From Asticcacaulis aquaticus (GTDB lineage: Bacteria > Pseudomonadota > Alphaproteobacteria > Caulobacterales > Caulobacteraceae): DNA of 64,000 nucleotides. The stretch lies in NCBI RefSeq assembly GCF_028550415.1, contig NZ_JAQQKX010000011.1, forward strand, positions 62,001-126,000, read 5' to 3'. The notes under the pieces were generated by a model. It searched no databases, was not told the origin of the DNA, and saw only the letters and a program-made list of their open reading frames with translations. Positions within the stretch are counted from its first letter, which is position 1. Each line of letters opens with the position of its first letter. The position numbers and the translations under genes are program-made. This document shows positions 53,313 to 63,100 of the stretch, one piece after another.

Positions 53313-55979
53313 ATGTCGAAACACTGGGTATACGCCTTCAAGGCGGGCGCGGCGGACGGCGATGCGACGATGAAGAACCTGCTGGGCGGCAAGGGCGCCA
53401 ACCTGGCCGAGATGTCGGCCCTGGGGCTGCCGGTGCCGGCGGGCTTCACCATCACCACCGAAGCCTGCGTCCATTATTATAAGAACGACAAATCCCTGCC
53501 GGACGATCTGGTCGAACAGGTCGCGACCGCGCTGAAAAATCTGGAGACCTCGACGGGCAAGGGTTTCGGCTCGGTCGAAAATCCGCTGCTGGTCTCGGTG
53601 CGTTCGGGCGCGCGCGCCTCGATGCCGGGCATGATGGACACGGTCCTCAATCTCGGCCTCAACGACGCCACCGTCGAAGGTCTGGCGGCCCTGACCGGCG
53701 ACCGCCGTTTCGCCCTCGACTGCTACCGCCGTTTCATCACCATGTATTCCAACGTCGTGCTGGACCTCAGCCACCACAATTTCGAAGACGTGCTCGACGA
53801 CCATAAGGACCGTCTGGGCGTGTCGATCGACACCGACATCACGGCGAAGGACTGGGAACGCATCATCGTCGACTATAAGGCGTTGGTGAAGCGCGAACTG
53901 GGCCACGACTTCCCGCAGGACCCGCAGGACCAGCTGTGGGGTGCGGTCAAGGCCGTGTTCGGGTCGTGGATGAACGACCGCGCCAAGTTCTATCGCAAGA
54001 TGCACGACATCCCCGAAGACTGGGGCACCGCCGTCAATATTCAGTCGATGGTCTTCGGCAATATGGGCGACACCTCGGCGACCGGCGTGGCCTTTACGCG
54101 CAACCCCTCGACGGGCGATGCGTCGCTGTACGGCGAGTTCCTGCTCAACGCGCAGGGCGAGGATGTGGTGGCGGGCATCCGTACGCCGCAGACCCTGACG
54201 GTCAAGGCGCGCGAAGAAATGGGCGAGCGCAACCCCTCTATGGAGGAGGCGTTGCCGGACGTTTTCGCGCAGTTCAAATCGACCGTCGAAAAGCTCGAAA
54301 ACCACTATCGCGACGTGCAGGACGTGGAGTTCACGGTCGAGCAGGGCAAGCTGTTCATGCTGCAAACCCGCAACGCCAAACGCACCTCGCGCGCGGCGCT
54401 GAAAATCGCCGTCGACATGGCTCGAGAAGGCCTGATCACGCCGCAGGAAGCCCTGATGCGGCTCGATCCGTCGGCGCTGGATCAGCTTCTGCACCCGATG
54501 CTCGACCCCAAGGCCGAGCGCGTCCTGATCGCGCGCGGTCTGCCGGCCTCGCCGGGCGCGGCCTGCGGCAAGATCGTCTTTACGGCTGATGACGCCGTGC
54601 GTCTGGCCGCCGCCGGTGAAGACGTCATCCTCGTCCGCGACGAAACCTCGCCGGAAGACATCCACGGCATGCACGCCGCCAAGGCCATCGTCACGGCGCG
54701 CGGCGGTATGACCTCGCACGCCGCGGTCGTGGCGCGGGGCATGGGGCGTCCGTGCGTGTCGGGGGCCGGGGAGCTGGTCATCTCGACCGAGCGCGGCGAG
54801 TTTTCGACTCGTGGTCAAGTGTTCCGCTTCGGCGACATCGTGACGCTGGACGGCTCGACCGGTGAAATCCTCAAGGGCGCGGTCCGCATGATCGAGCCGG
54901 AATTCTCCGACGACTTCCATCAGATCATGGCCTGGGCCGACGAATTCCGTACGCTCAAGGTGCTGACCAACGCCGAAACCCCGACCGACGCCAAAACCGC
55001 CGTTGGCTTCGGCGCCGAAGGCATCGGTCTGTGCCGCACCGAGCACATGTTCTTCGACGAAGAGCGCATCACCGCCGTCCGCGAAATGATCCTCGCCGAT
55101 GACGAAGCCGGTCGCCGCAAGGCCCTGGCCAAGCTGCTGCCGCACCAGAAGTCGGATTTTGTCGAGCTGTTCAAGATCATGAACGGCCTGCCGGTGACCA
55201 TCCGTCTGCTCGATCCGCCGCTGCACGAGTTCCTGCCGCATACCGCCGACGATATCAAGGCCGTCGCCGAAGCCACGGAAGTGTCTGAGGAAAAGCTGCT
55301 CAAGCGGACCAAGGAACTGTCGGAAACCAACCCGATGCTGGGCTGGCGCGGCTGCCGTCTGGGGATCACCTTCCCGGAAATCTACGAGATGCAGGTCGAG
55401 GCGATCTTCGAGGCCGCCGCCGACGTCAAGGCCGAAGGGTTCGACCCCAAGCCCGACATCATGCACCCGCTGGTCGCGACCAAGGAAGAAATGGCCAATC
55501 TGGTCGCCCTGACTCGCCGTATCGCCGATGGCGTGCTGTCCAAGCGCGGCGCATCGGTCGAGTACAAGGTCGGTACCATGATCGAGCTGCCGCGCGCCGC
55601 CCTGCTGGCCGACAAGCTGGCGGAATCGGCCGAGTTCTTCTCGTTCGGCACCAACGACCTGACCCAGACGACCTATGGCATCAGCCGCGACGACTCGGGC
55701 CGCTTCCTGAACCCCTATATCGAAAAGGGGATTTTCGAGAAGGACCCGTTCGTCTCGCTCGATCCCGATGGCGTCGGCGCGCTGATCGACATCGCCCGCA
55801 CCAAGGGCCGCACGACCCGTCCGGATATCAAGCTGGGCATCTGCGGCGAGCACGGCGGTGACCCGGCGTCGATCGCCTTCTGTCAGAAGGTCGGCCTCGA
55901 TTACGTCTCCTGTTCGCCGTACCGCGTTCCCGTGGCGCGTCTGGCGGCGGCTCAGGCGGCCATTAACGTCGGTAAATAA
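53313..55979 (+). CDS. ppdK: Pyruvate, phosphate dikinase
   Basis: 888 residues; interconverts pyruvate + ATP + Pi and PEP + AMP + PPi, relevant to gluconeogenesis and PPi balance. N-terminal nucleotide-binding part (GGKGANLAEMSALGLPVPAGFTITTEAC, SVRSGARASMPGMMDTVLNLGLN). Swivelling phospho-His H469 in GGMTSHAAVVARGMGRPCVSG. C-terminal PEP-binding barrel with C844 in GICGEHGGDP. Start ATG 53313 has GAGGG about eight bases upstream; an ATG six codons earlier would have no site. Terminator at 56004. Confidence 0.97.
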   Translation: MSKHWVYAFKAGAADGDATMKNLLGGKGANLAEMSALGLPVPAGFTITTEACVHYYKNDKSLPDDLVEQVATALKNLETSTGKGFGSVENPLLVSVRSGARASMPGMMDTVLNLGLNDATVEGLAALTGDRRFALDCYRRFITMYSNVVLDLSHHNFEDVLDDHKDRLGVSIDTDITAKDWERIIVDYKALVKRELGHDFPQDPQDQLWGAVKAVFGSWMNDRAKFYRKMHDIPEDWGTAVNIQSMVFGNMGDTSATGVAFTRNPSTGDASLYGEFLLNAQGEDVVAGIRTPQTLTVKAREEMGERNPSMEEALPDVFAQFKSTVEKLENHYRDVQDVEFTVEQGKLFMLQTRNAKRTSRAALKIAVDMAREGLITPQEALMRLDPSALDQLLHPMLDPKAERVLIARGLPASPGAACGKIVFTADDAVRLAAAGEDVILVRDETSPEDIHGMHAAKAIVTARGGMTSHAAVVARGMGRPCVSGAGELVISTERGEFSTRGQVFRFGDIVTLDGSTGEILKGAVRMIEPEFSDDFHQIMAWADEFRTLKVLTNAETPTDAKTAVGFGAEGIGLCRTEHMFFDEERITAVREMILADDEAGRRKALAKLLPHQKSDFVELFKIMNGLPVTIRLLDPPLHEFLPHTADDIKAVAEATEVSEEKLLKRTKELSETNPMLGWRGCRLGITFPEIYEMQVEAIFEAAADVKAEGFDPKPDIMHPLVATKEEMANLVALTRRIADGVLSKRGASVEYKVGTMIELPRAALLADKLAESAEFFSFGTNDLTQTTYGISRDDSGRFLNPYIEKGIFEKDPFVSLDPDGVGALIDIARTKGRTTRPDIKLGICGEHGGDPASIAFCQKVGLDYVSCSPYRVPVARLAAAQAAINVGK

Positions 55980-56003
55980 GCGGTTGATTTGAATTTATAA
56001 TTG

Positions 56004-56040
56004 AACGTCCGGTGTCTTTGGCATCGGACGTTTTTTTTTT
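56004..56040 (+). terminator. Rho-independent terminator after ppdK
   Basis: Stem aacgtccg / cggacgtt extended by mismatched bases, then a run of ten T. The T-run touches the start of the 155-bp element. Confidence 0.88.
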
Positions 56041-56193
56041 GACCACGAAAAACACGAAAAGCACGAAAACGCAGGCTGATATATCTTCGCCCGAAGGGCA
56101 AATTTTCAACAGTGTGACCATTCAGGTTTCAAGCGCTTCGCGCAGAAGATGACGCATCTTTTTAGTGCTTTTCGTGTCGTTCGTGGTCAATCC
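56039..56193 (-). repeat. Interspersed 155-bp element, copy 2 (inverted)
   Basis: Read on the minus strand it follows copy 1 (13938-14093): ggattg-a-ccacgaa, acacgaaaagcactaaaaag, atgcgtca, gcgcgaagcgc, a gcccttcgggc hairpin and a right end gtgcttttcgtgtttttcg. The middle third is more diverged than the ends. It directly follows the ppdK terminator. Confidence 0.82.
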
Positions 56194-56353
56194 TTTTCTC
56201 TTCAATTCCCCCCTCAGGGGTATGTCTTGGCGCTGTCATGCAGAGCCGATAGGGTGCAGGGCAATAAGTGTGTCTCCGGCGCTATTGTCAGCCGCCGGGA
56301 TTTGGGGTTAACTCGTTAACGATTTTCATCGGCGGTATTTCGAGGGGTAGGAC

Positions 56354-56758
56354 ATGTCGTCGAAGACGGTATGGGGATTGGGATTATTGCTGCTGGCGGG
56401 CGGTGGCGCGGTAAGTCTGTACAAGATGCTGCCGCCACTTGAAGCCTCGCTGACGGAGCGCGTCGATACGGCGCTCAAATCCGAGGGCATCGACGATGTG
56501 AATGCGCGCGTCGATGGCCTCAATGTTCACTTAAGCCTCAAGGCCGGAGCGACGCCGCCCAGTGCTACCGCGCGTCTGGCGCAGGCCGCCGCCGCTGTGC
56601 GCGCCTTGCAGCCGGAACTGCCGGACACGATCAAGGCCTATGCCCCGCGCGGCGAAGGCTATCTGTACGGTCCGGCGCTTGATGTCGTGACCGATACCAC
56701 GCAAAAACCCATCAGCATTGCCGTCGGAAAGGTCGATCATGCTCTATCTGATCTTTGA
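56354..56758 (+). CDS. Membrane-anchored protein of unknown function
   Basis: 134 residues: one N-terminal membrane helix (TVWGLGLLLLAGGGAVSLYKML), then a periplasmic or cytoplasmic domain in which ERVDTALKSEGIDDVNARVDGLNVHLSLK resembles a BON-like alpha-beta unit (inference). ATG 56354 with GAGGGGTAGGAC before it. First of three tightly packed genes; it overlaps the start of the 30-residue gene by 20 bases. Confidence 0.75.
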   Translation: MSSKTVWGLGLLLLAGGGAVSLYKMLPPLEASLTERVDTALKSEGIDDVNARVDGLNVHLSLKAGATPPSATARLAQAAAAVRALQPELPDTIKAYAPRGEGYLYGPALDVVTDTTQKPISIAVGKVDHALSDL

Positions 56759-56831
56759 ATTGCGCTGGCTGCTGCTGGGGGTCGCGGTGCTGGGGCTGGC
56801 GACGGGTTTCCTCGCGCGCCGCGCCGGTTAA
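56739..56831 (+). CDS. Tiny membrane peptide, 30 residues
   Basis: MLYLIFELRWLLLGVAVLGL, then ATGFLARRAG: a single membrane helix with an Arg-rich C-terminus facing the cytoplasm. GGAAAGG lies six bases before the ATG. It overlaps the previous gene's end and stops nine bases before the next start, so the three genes make one tight operon. Support is position, ribosome site and composition; no homologue known to me. Confidence 0.6.
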   Translation: MLYLIFELRWLLLGVAVLGLATGFLARRAG

Positions 56832-56840
56832 GGGGGATTT

Positions 56841-57527
56841 ATGTTACTGCTTATCCTGCAATCGGCGGCCTTGCTGCTGGGGGTGTTTCTGATCAGTGGC
56901 GCGGTCGGCTGGCTTTTGTCGCCCAAGCCGAAGCGCAAGGCGCACCGGGTTTCGGTCTTTGATGACGCACCTGTGTTTGCGGCACCCGAGCCCGTCCGTC
57001 AGACGGAGTCCGATCCGATGGTCGCCGCCGCCCGTCAGATGACCTCGGCGGAAATCATTCCGCTGCGTCCGGTCGCGACGACGGCCCCGGTGGCTGCGCC
57101 AGTGGGCGTGTCGACCGAACTCGAACCCGCCATCATGGCGCATATCGAAGCGCCGGTCGTTGCCACAACGGTGGTCGCGGAACCGGTTTTGGAAACGCTA
57201 GACCGCACGTCGCGCCCCAAGGCGTCGATGCTGTCGGCCATGACGCCGGAAAGCGTCGAAGCCGCCGTCGAACAAGCGGGGACGGGGCTTGAACCGCATC
57301 GTCTGCGCGGGCCGGACGGCAAGGCCGACGACCTGACCCTCATTTCGGGTATCGGGGCACCGAACCAGAAAGAGTTGAACGATCTCGGCATTTTCCATTA
57401 CTGGCAGGTGGCCAGTTGGACGCCGGAACACGTAGCCTGGCTGTCGGCGCGCATCCATTCGGCCAAGCGCATCATGCGCGAAAACTGGATGGCTCAGGCT
57501 GCGAAAATGGCCGCCCGCGCGGCTTAA
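56841..57527 (+). CDS. Membrane-anchored protein with helix-hairpin-helix-like C-terminal domain
   Basis: 228 residues: an N-terminal membrane helix, a low-complexity Ala/Val/Pro/Thr linker (about 35-140), and a C-terminal domain DDLTLISGIGAPNQKELNDLGIFHYWQVASWTPEHVAWLSARI. This domain is the helix-3-turn-helix type seen in many alphaproteobacterial proteins, sometimes annotated as complex-I 41-kD-like or flap-endonuclease-like. DNA binding is suggested by the fold; the function is unknown. AGGGGGA is seven bases before the ATG. Confidence 0.82.
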   Translation: MLLLILQSAALLLGVFLISGAVGWLLSPKPKRKAHRVSVFDDAPVFAAPEPVRQTESDPMVAAARQMTSAEIIPLRPVATTAPVAAPVGVSTELEPAIMAHIEAPVVATTVVAEPVLETLDRTSRPKASMLSAMTPESVEAAVEQAGTGLEPHRLRGPDGKADDLTLISGIGAPNQKELNDLGIFHYWQVASWTPEHVAWLSARIHSAKRIMRENWMAQAAKMAARAA

Positions 57528-57528
57528 A

Positions 57529-58470
57529 TTAAGCGCGCGGCAGGCTCAGGCCAAGCGACGGACTGAAGCGGAACTGATCGCGGTTATAGGCGTACAATTC
57601 CGCCGGTCGCCCGCCGGTGTCGTCGCGGTAGGCCGCCGTCGGGGTAACAAACCCCGTCCGTTCCAGCGCGCGGCGGAAGTTCTGCTTGTGCAGGCCGAAG
57701 CCCGATACAGCTTCCAGAGATTTTTGCAATTCCAGCTGCGTAAACCGTTCAGGCATCAGCTCGAAAATCACCGGGCGGTATTTTAGTTTACCTCGTAACC
57801 GCGACAGACCGGTGGCGAGGATGCGGCGATGGTCGGACATCATCTCGCAACCGCTGGAAACAGATGTTTGCGACGGTCGTGCGGATTCCCCGATCAGTCC
57901 GGCGCTGTAGAGCAACTCGTAACGATCCAGCACGCGCTCTTCGTTCCAGTGGTCGGCATCAGCCGGAAACAGGGTCTCGATCCGTCCCCGGCGATCGGCG
58001 GTGGACGGTAGGTCCGGGGCATCGTCGCACCACTGACGCAGGGCCTGACGTAAGCCAGACAGGGTCGCGGGCTCGCCCTTGCGCCAGTCTTCCCACGGGA
58101 AAAATGCCGAATAGGGCCGCCACGATGCCGATAAGGCCGACTGAAAGGCGCTGTCCGAGGTCAGGGCCAGATAGCCAAGCGAAATGACGCGTTGCTGTTC
58201 GTCCGGACCTTCGGGGGCCAGAGAGCTGAGGCCCTGACGGCCTTCGTCACCAAAGGAATAGAGCTGTTCGACATAGCCGGGCGAAAAGCCGGTCTGTTCG
58301 GCGACAAATGCCCGCACGGCAAGGTCGAACGTCCGGTGCGCCTCGGGCATGAACGGTCCCGACGGCAGGGCCACCCGCCGGTCGGGCAGGTTCAGGCACA
58401 GGACCATCGCTTCGTTGTCCTTAATGGTGACAACGACGGCGGACAGTTCGATGGTCAGGCTAACGGACAA
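57529..58470 (-). CDS. Nudix-type NAD regulator (NadQ/NrtR-like)
   Basis: 313 residues. The N-terminal part (about 8-140) is Nudix-like but without a full GX5EX7REUXEEXGU box (CLNLPDRRVALPSGPF, LAVRAFVAEQTGFSPGYVEQLYSFGD). The C-terminal part is a winged helix: LKYRPVIFELMPERFTQLELQKSLEAVSG, HKQNFRRALERTGFV, TGGRPAELYAYNRD. This matches the alphaproteobacterial family predicted to repress NAD synthesis genes (COG4111). TTG start with GAGGG seven bases before, ten bases after the HD-hydrolase gene. No nad gene lies in this window. Confidence 0.84.
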   Translation of the reverse strand: MSVSLTIELSAVVVTIKDNEAMVLCLNLPDRRVALPSGPFMPEAHRTFDLAVRAFVAEQTGFSPGYVEQLYSFGDEGRQGLSSLAPEGPDEQQRVISLGYLALTSDSAFQSALSASWRPYSAFFPWEDWRKGEPATLSGLRQALRQWCDDAPDLPSTADRRGRIETLFPADADHWNEERVLDRYELLYSAGLIGESARPSQTSVSSGCEMMSDHRRILATGLSRLRGKLKYRPVIFELMPERFTQLELQKSLEAVSGFGLHKQNFRRALERTGFVTPTAAYRDDTGGRPAELYAYNRDQFRFSPSLGLSLPRA

Positions 58471-58479
58471 ACGAGGCCC

Positions 58480-59109
58480 TCATAATTGCGCGCTTAACCG
58501 TTCGCTTAAAGCCTCGAACCTGTCAACGAATTGCACGCAGGCCTCGCGTGTAGGCAGGGGATCGATGGTCAGATGATAGCCTTCCGGCGGTTGGCCGAAG
58601 AACTGTCGTGCTTCGGCGTCTGAAAACCCGACCAGTTGCGTGGCTTCGAAATAGGCGCAGGCGTGATCGGCGCGCTTGATCAGGGTCTTGATCGCGGCAG
58701 GTATTTTGGCGGGTAGGCCGAAGCGGATATGAATCGCCTGCTCCAGATGATCCTCGAAGCGGCGGTAATCGAGCCCCAGAGCCGCCTTGAACGGGGAAAT
58801 CATGTCGCCGATGACGTATTCCGGCGCGTCGTGCAGCAGCGCCACCAGCCGCCATTTTGTGTCCAGCTCCGGCTCGATATGGGCGCAGATCTCTTCGACG
58901 ATCAGGCTGTGCTGGGCGACGGAAAAGCCGTGTTCGCCGGTCGTTTGCCCGTTCCACCGCGCCACCCGCGACAGGCCGAGGGCTATGTCGTCGATCTCTA
59001 TATCCATGGCCGATGGATCGAGCAGGTCGAGGCGCCGGCCCGACAACATGCGCTGCCAGGCGCGCGGTGCCACCACAGCGGATTTAGACGGGCGAGGGCG
59101 CACAGGCAT
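58480..59109 (-). CDS. HD-domain hydrolase, YfbR-like
   Basis: 209 residues. HD signatures: VARWNGQTTGEHGFSVAQHSLIVEEI near the middle and RLVALLHDAPEYVIGDMISPFK, with the metal-binding HD pair in LLHDAPEY; E and H of GEHGFSVAQHS match 5'-deoxynucleotidase YfbR-type enzymes. A nucleotide monophosphatase role is likely. First gene of the operon with the NAD regulator, as in other alphaproteobacteria. Confidence 0.88.
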   Translation of the reverse strand: MPVRPRPSKSAVVAPRAWQRMLSGRRLDLLDPSAMDIEIDDIALGLSRVARWNGQTTGEHGFSVAQHSLIVEEICAHIEPELDTKWRLVALLHDAPEYVIGDMISPFKAALGLDYRRFEDHLEQAIHIRFGLPAKIPAAIKTLIKRADHACAYFEATQLVGFSDAEARQFFGQPPEGYHLTIDPLPTREACVQFVDRFEALSERLSAQL

Positions 59110-59290
59110 TGGAACTCACGAAGGATTGACGGAAAACTTATGGCTTGAGGCCATATGCCGCGTGCCGAAAATGGCCGGATGGGTCTATATTCAGGCAATG
59201 TTGACGCGTATCGCGGCGACCGGATCATAGCGATTTAGCCGGTTCGTGACACGCCGAAATGCAGCTATGCACAAAAACCGGAGGCCCGCC

Positions 59291-60130
59291 ATGACCGATA
59301 CCCCTGCAACCGCACCCGCTCAAAGCTGGGCGCGTATTTCCATACCGGTATCGGGTTCGGACTCCGAAGCGGTCAGCGTCGATATCGCCGCCAGCGTCGC
59401 GGCGGGCTTTGGGGCGCAACTGAACTTCCTGTTTGCGCCGCCAGATCCGGCCGAACTGGCCCCGTGGCTGGGCGAAGGGTTCATGGGCACGGTGCAGGTC
59501 GCCGCCATGGATGGCCTGAAAACCGCCGCCGAAGAGGCCGAAGCCGCCGCGCGCGAGGCGTTCGACGCGCTCGGTTACGACAGCAAGGTCTTCCTGCCGC
59601 TGAAATCACCGGTGTGGCAGTGTCTGGCGGTCGAGACGCGCCTGTCCGATCTGGTGGTTTTCGGGGATGAGAGCGCGCGCGGACGCGGCCTTCTGTCCGA
59701 GGCGTTCCAGCAGGTGCTGATGGAAGAGCGTGCCGGGGTGTTTATCGCCCGTCAGCCGTTCGACCTGTCCGGCCCCGCCGTCGTGGCGTGGGACGGCAAG
59801 GAGCCGTCGTCGCGCGCCGCCCGCCGCGCCATTCCCTTACTGAAAAAGGCCTCGAAGGTCGTCATCGTCGGCGCGCCGGTCGGCGAAAGCCCCGCCGATC
59901 TCGGTAAGCTGGCGCGCTACTATATGCTGCACGGCCTGAATGTCGAAATCGACCTGCTGTCCAAGACCAATGATCTGATCGGGGCGCTGGTCGAGGCCAA
60001 TAAGCGGCATGGCGCGCAATATATGGTCGCCGGGGCCTTCGGGCGGTCCCGCCTGCGCGAATTCGCCTTCGGCGGCACGACGCGCGCCCTGCTGCATAAT
60101 ACGAACCTCAACCTCTATATGGCGCACTAA
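59291..60130 (+). CDS. Universal stress protein (tandem UspA domains)
   Basis: 279 residues from ATG 59291 (GGAGG six bases before); the in-frame start at 59246 adds residues without a site. Two UspA-like halves: ARISIPVSGSDSEAVSVDIAASVAAGF and GPAVVAWDGKEPSSRAARRAIPLLKKA. The C-terminal half ends with YMVAGAFGRSRLREFAFGGTTRALLHNTNLNLYM, matching the G-2x-G-9x-G(S/T) nucleotide-loop region. Cytoplasmic stress protein of unknown exact role; ends four bases past the stop of the convergent giant gene. Confidence 0.9.
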   Translation: MTDTPATAPAQSWARISIPVSGSDSEAVSVDIAASVAAGFGAQLNFLFAPPDPAELAPWLGEGFMGTVQVAAMDGLKTAAEEAEAAAREAFDALGYDSKVFLPLKSPVWQCLAVETRLSDLVVFGDESARGRGLLSEAFQQVLMEERAGVFIARQPFDLSGPAVVAWDGKEPSSRAARRAIPLLKKASKVVIVGAPVGESPADLGKLARYYMLHGLNVEIDLLSKTNDLIGALVEANKRHGAQYMVAGAFGRSRLREFAFGGTTRALLHNTNLNLYMAH

Positions 60131-63100
60131 ACGCTCGATAAGCTTAAGGCCTTGAGGCTTATCGCCACGTGTGAGAGCAGGGCGGCCCAGTCGTTATGCT
60201 GCGGCTGGAACAGGCGGACCTTGGGGTACCAAGGATAATGATCCGTCCCGAGCGTCGTCCACGTGCCGGTGGGCAGCAGCATCCACACCGTCGCCCCTGT
60301 CGCGGCGGCGATTTGTGTCGTGGCGTTCGACGGGCCGATGATCAGGTCGAGTGCGGCGCAAAGCGCACTCAGTTCGTCCAGATCGTTCATCAGATCGATC
60401 GGCGGATTGTAGATATGGTATCCGGCGGCCTTCGCCTCGGTCAGTTCGGCCTCGACATCGCCATATTGCAGATTGACGAAGACCGGGCCGGATTGCGACA
60501 GGATCGGCGTCCACTGATCGAGCGCCGAATAGAAGCGTGACCGGCGGCTGTCGTTCTTGAGGCTCTTCCACAACAGCCCGACCTTGGGGCCGTCACCGAA
60601 TTTGGCCAGTTCCGCGTGCCAGAAGGCCACGCGCGTCGGGTCAGGTTGAAGATAGGCACCGGAGGCCGCGAAGGCCGCTGTGTCATTGCGATAGACCGGC
60701 AGGAAATCGCCCAGCAAGACCCATTCATCAATCGTTGATAATTCAAGATCCGGCACGCTGCGGTGGCGCAGACCGTCTTCAAAGCGCGTATGGTGGGCTA
60801 AAACCGTCGCTTGCGGGGCAGCGCGTTTGAACAGCGGCACCAGACGCGGTTCTACCGCCAGGGTCAGATGTCCCTCACCCAGATCGCGCAGGACATCCGG
60901 CAGCAGGGTTGCCAACATGACTTCGTCGCCAAGGCCTTGCTCCGCGACCACCAGCAAACGCCTTCCATCAATCGTTGATTTTGGATCGTGACGCGGCACA
61001 TTGATCTCATGGACCACGGCTTGCGGTGTCCCCTGCATATGCCGCGCCTCATAGGCCTTCCAGCCATCGGCGACGCGCCCCAACGCCAGATAGGCATAGG
61101 CCAGCGTCAGTTCGGCGGATCGCAGGTTCGACGGTTCGCTGAACCGGTCGAGGCAGACCTCGATATCGGGCAGGGCCTGGTCAGCCAATCCTTGCTCCAT
61201 CCACGCGCAGGCGCGGTTGAAACGCGCCGCCAGACTGTTGTCGAGGTTCACTGCCTCATTGAAGAATATCAGGGCGGTATCGAGGTCGCCCTGAGCCATC
61301 AATATGGTGCCCAGCGTGTCCCACAACTCGCTCTGTTTCGGATATTCGCCGAGATAGGTTTGCAGGGTTGCGATGGCGACGTCGTATTTCGACTGCTCGC
61401 GCAGGGCCGCCGCATAGTAGTTGACAGCGGTCAGGTGCGTCGGGTCGCGGGCGATGACGTGGGCGTAGAAGCGTTCCGCCATATCGTACTGACCGATGCG
61501 GAAGGCCAGTTGCGCCAGATCGGCGGCGATATCGAGCGAGTCCGGCTCAAGGCCCAGCGCCCGCTGATAGGCGTCGAGTGCTTCGGGCAGGCGGTTGAGG
61601 CGGTCGAGGGCGGTGGCCAGAGCCTGCCACGCGCCGGAATGGGTGGGTGCCACGTGGGTCAGGGCGCGGGCCTGCGCCTCGGCGTCGTCCCAGTCGCGCA
61701 TGAGCAGGGCGCGTTGCACCTGCTGATAGGTGCGGGCGAGATCGGCGGCGGGCGGGGCATCGATCGCTACAGCAATCTCCTCGATCAAGGCCTCGTGCAT
61801 GGCGGTCAGGGCCGGGGTCCAGTCGCTGAGGTCCGGATTGACGAACATGCGCGCCACGGCGTACCACGGATAATAGTCGGTCCCCAGCATCGGCCACGAA
61901 TTGGGCGGGGTGAGCAGCCAGATCGGCGTCCCGACGCCGGCGGCGATATTGCTGGTGGCATTCGACGGCCCCAGCACCAGATCGACGGCGGCACACAGGG
62001 CGCTCAGGTCGTCGAGGTCCTGTTTGAGGTCGATGCCCGGCGGGTTCCAGATCGTCAGGCCTTCGCGCGCCGCTTCGGCCAGTTCGGCGCTGGCGTCGCC
62101 ATATTGCAGATTGACGAAAATCAGCCCCGGCGTGCGCAGGATCGGCTTCCACGACTCGAACGGCGAGTAGTAGCGGTCGCGGCGGGAATGCTTGACGAGA
62201 CTCTTCCACAGGAGGCCAATTTTGGGGAAGGGCCCCAGCTTGTCGAGTTCGCCCTTCCAGTAGGCGACGCGGTCCGGATCGGGGGTGAGGAATGCCGTCC
62301 GTTTCGGGAAGTCGGCCACGGTCTTGCGATACTTCGGCAGGAAATCGCCCAGAACCGCAAAACCGGAATAGGGTGCAACATCAGTGATTTCCGGATAGAA
62401 TCTCACCTGATAGGTACTGTGTTTGGCGGTCAGGTGCGGCGTGACGTGCGCTTGCGGGTACGACCGCTGGAACAGCGACACCAGACGCTTTTCGACGGCC
62501 AGAGTCAGCTTGCCGTCCGGGCCCAGCTCTTCCAGCAGATCGGGCAGGAGAGTCGCAAACAGGATTTCGTCACCCAGCCCCTGTTCGGTTGAAATGAACA
62601 CCGACTGACCGCGCAGATCGGCCATGACATCCAGTTGCGGGATGTCGGTGAGGTACTTCATGCCGTCGTGGCCGTGGGTCTGTTTGCGCGCCTCGTAATA
62701 TTCCCAGCCGCGCGCAAGATCGCTCTTGAGGAAGTAGTTGAAGGCCTGAGCCAGTTGCGCCGCTTCGACGTGATTGGGGTCTTCGAACCGTTTCAGCGCT
62801 TCATCGAGGCTCTCTATAGCCTCATCGACGCGGCCGATATTGCCGAGGATCAGGCCGCGGTTGTGCCAGATCTTGCCGTTGCTTTTATCGTGTTTCAGCG
62901 CCTCGTCGAAGAAGATCAGGGCCGTGTCGAGATCGCCCTGGGCATTCAGCACCGTTCCCAGCGTGTTCCACAGGGCGGCATTGTCCGGGGTCTGCTCCAG
63001 CGCCGGGCGCAGAACCTCGATGGCGTCCTCAAGGCGGCTCATCTCGCGCAAGGAGCTGGCGTAATTGTTGATCGCTTCCGGGTGAAACGGCTCACGCTTC

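Larger units (their letters stand above)
55980..56353. other. 374-bp space between ppdK and the next cluster
   Basis: Contains the ppdK terminator, the second copy of the 155-bp element (56039-56193), and about 160 bp of leader with a repeated GTTAAC-tc-GTTAAC (56307-56320) some 34 bases before the next gene. No open frame is convincing. Confidence 0.7.

Noticed and set aside
53241-55853. An 870-codon open frame antisense to ppdK
   Set aside because: ppdK is fully supported by its active-site motifs; the antisense product is low-complexity and has no ribosome site.
56307-56320. GTTAAC repeated with a two-base gap as a CtrA site
   Set aside because: TTAA spacing is four, not seven; it is only noted as a repeat in the leader.
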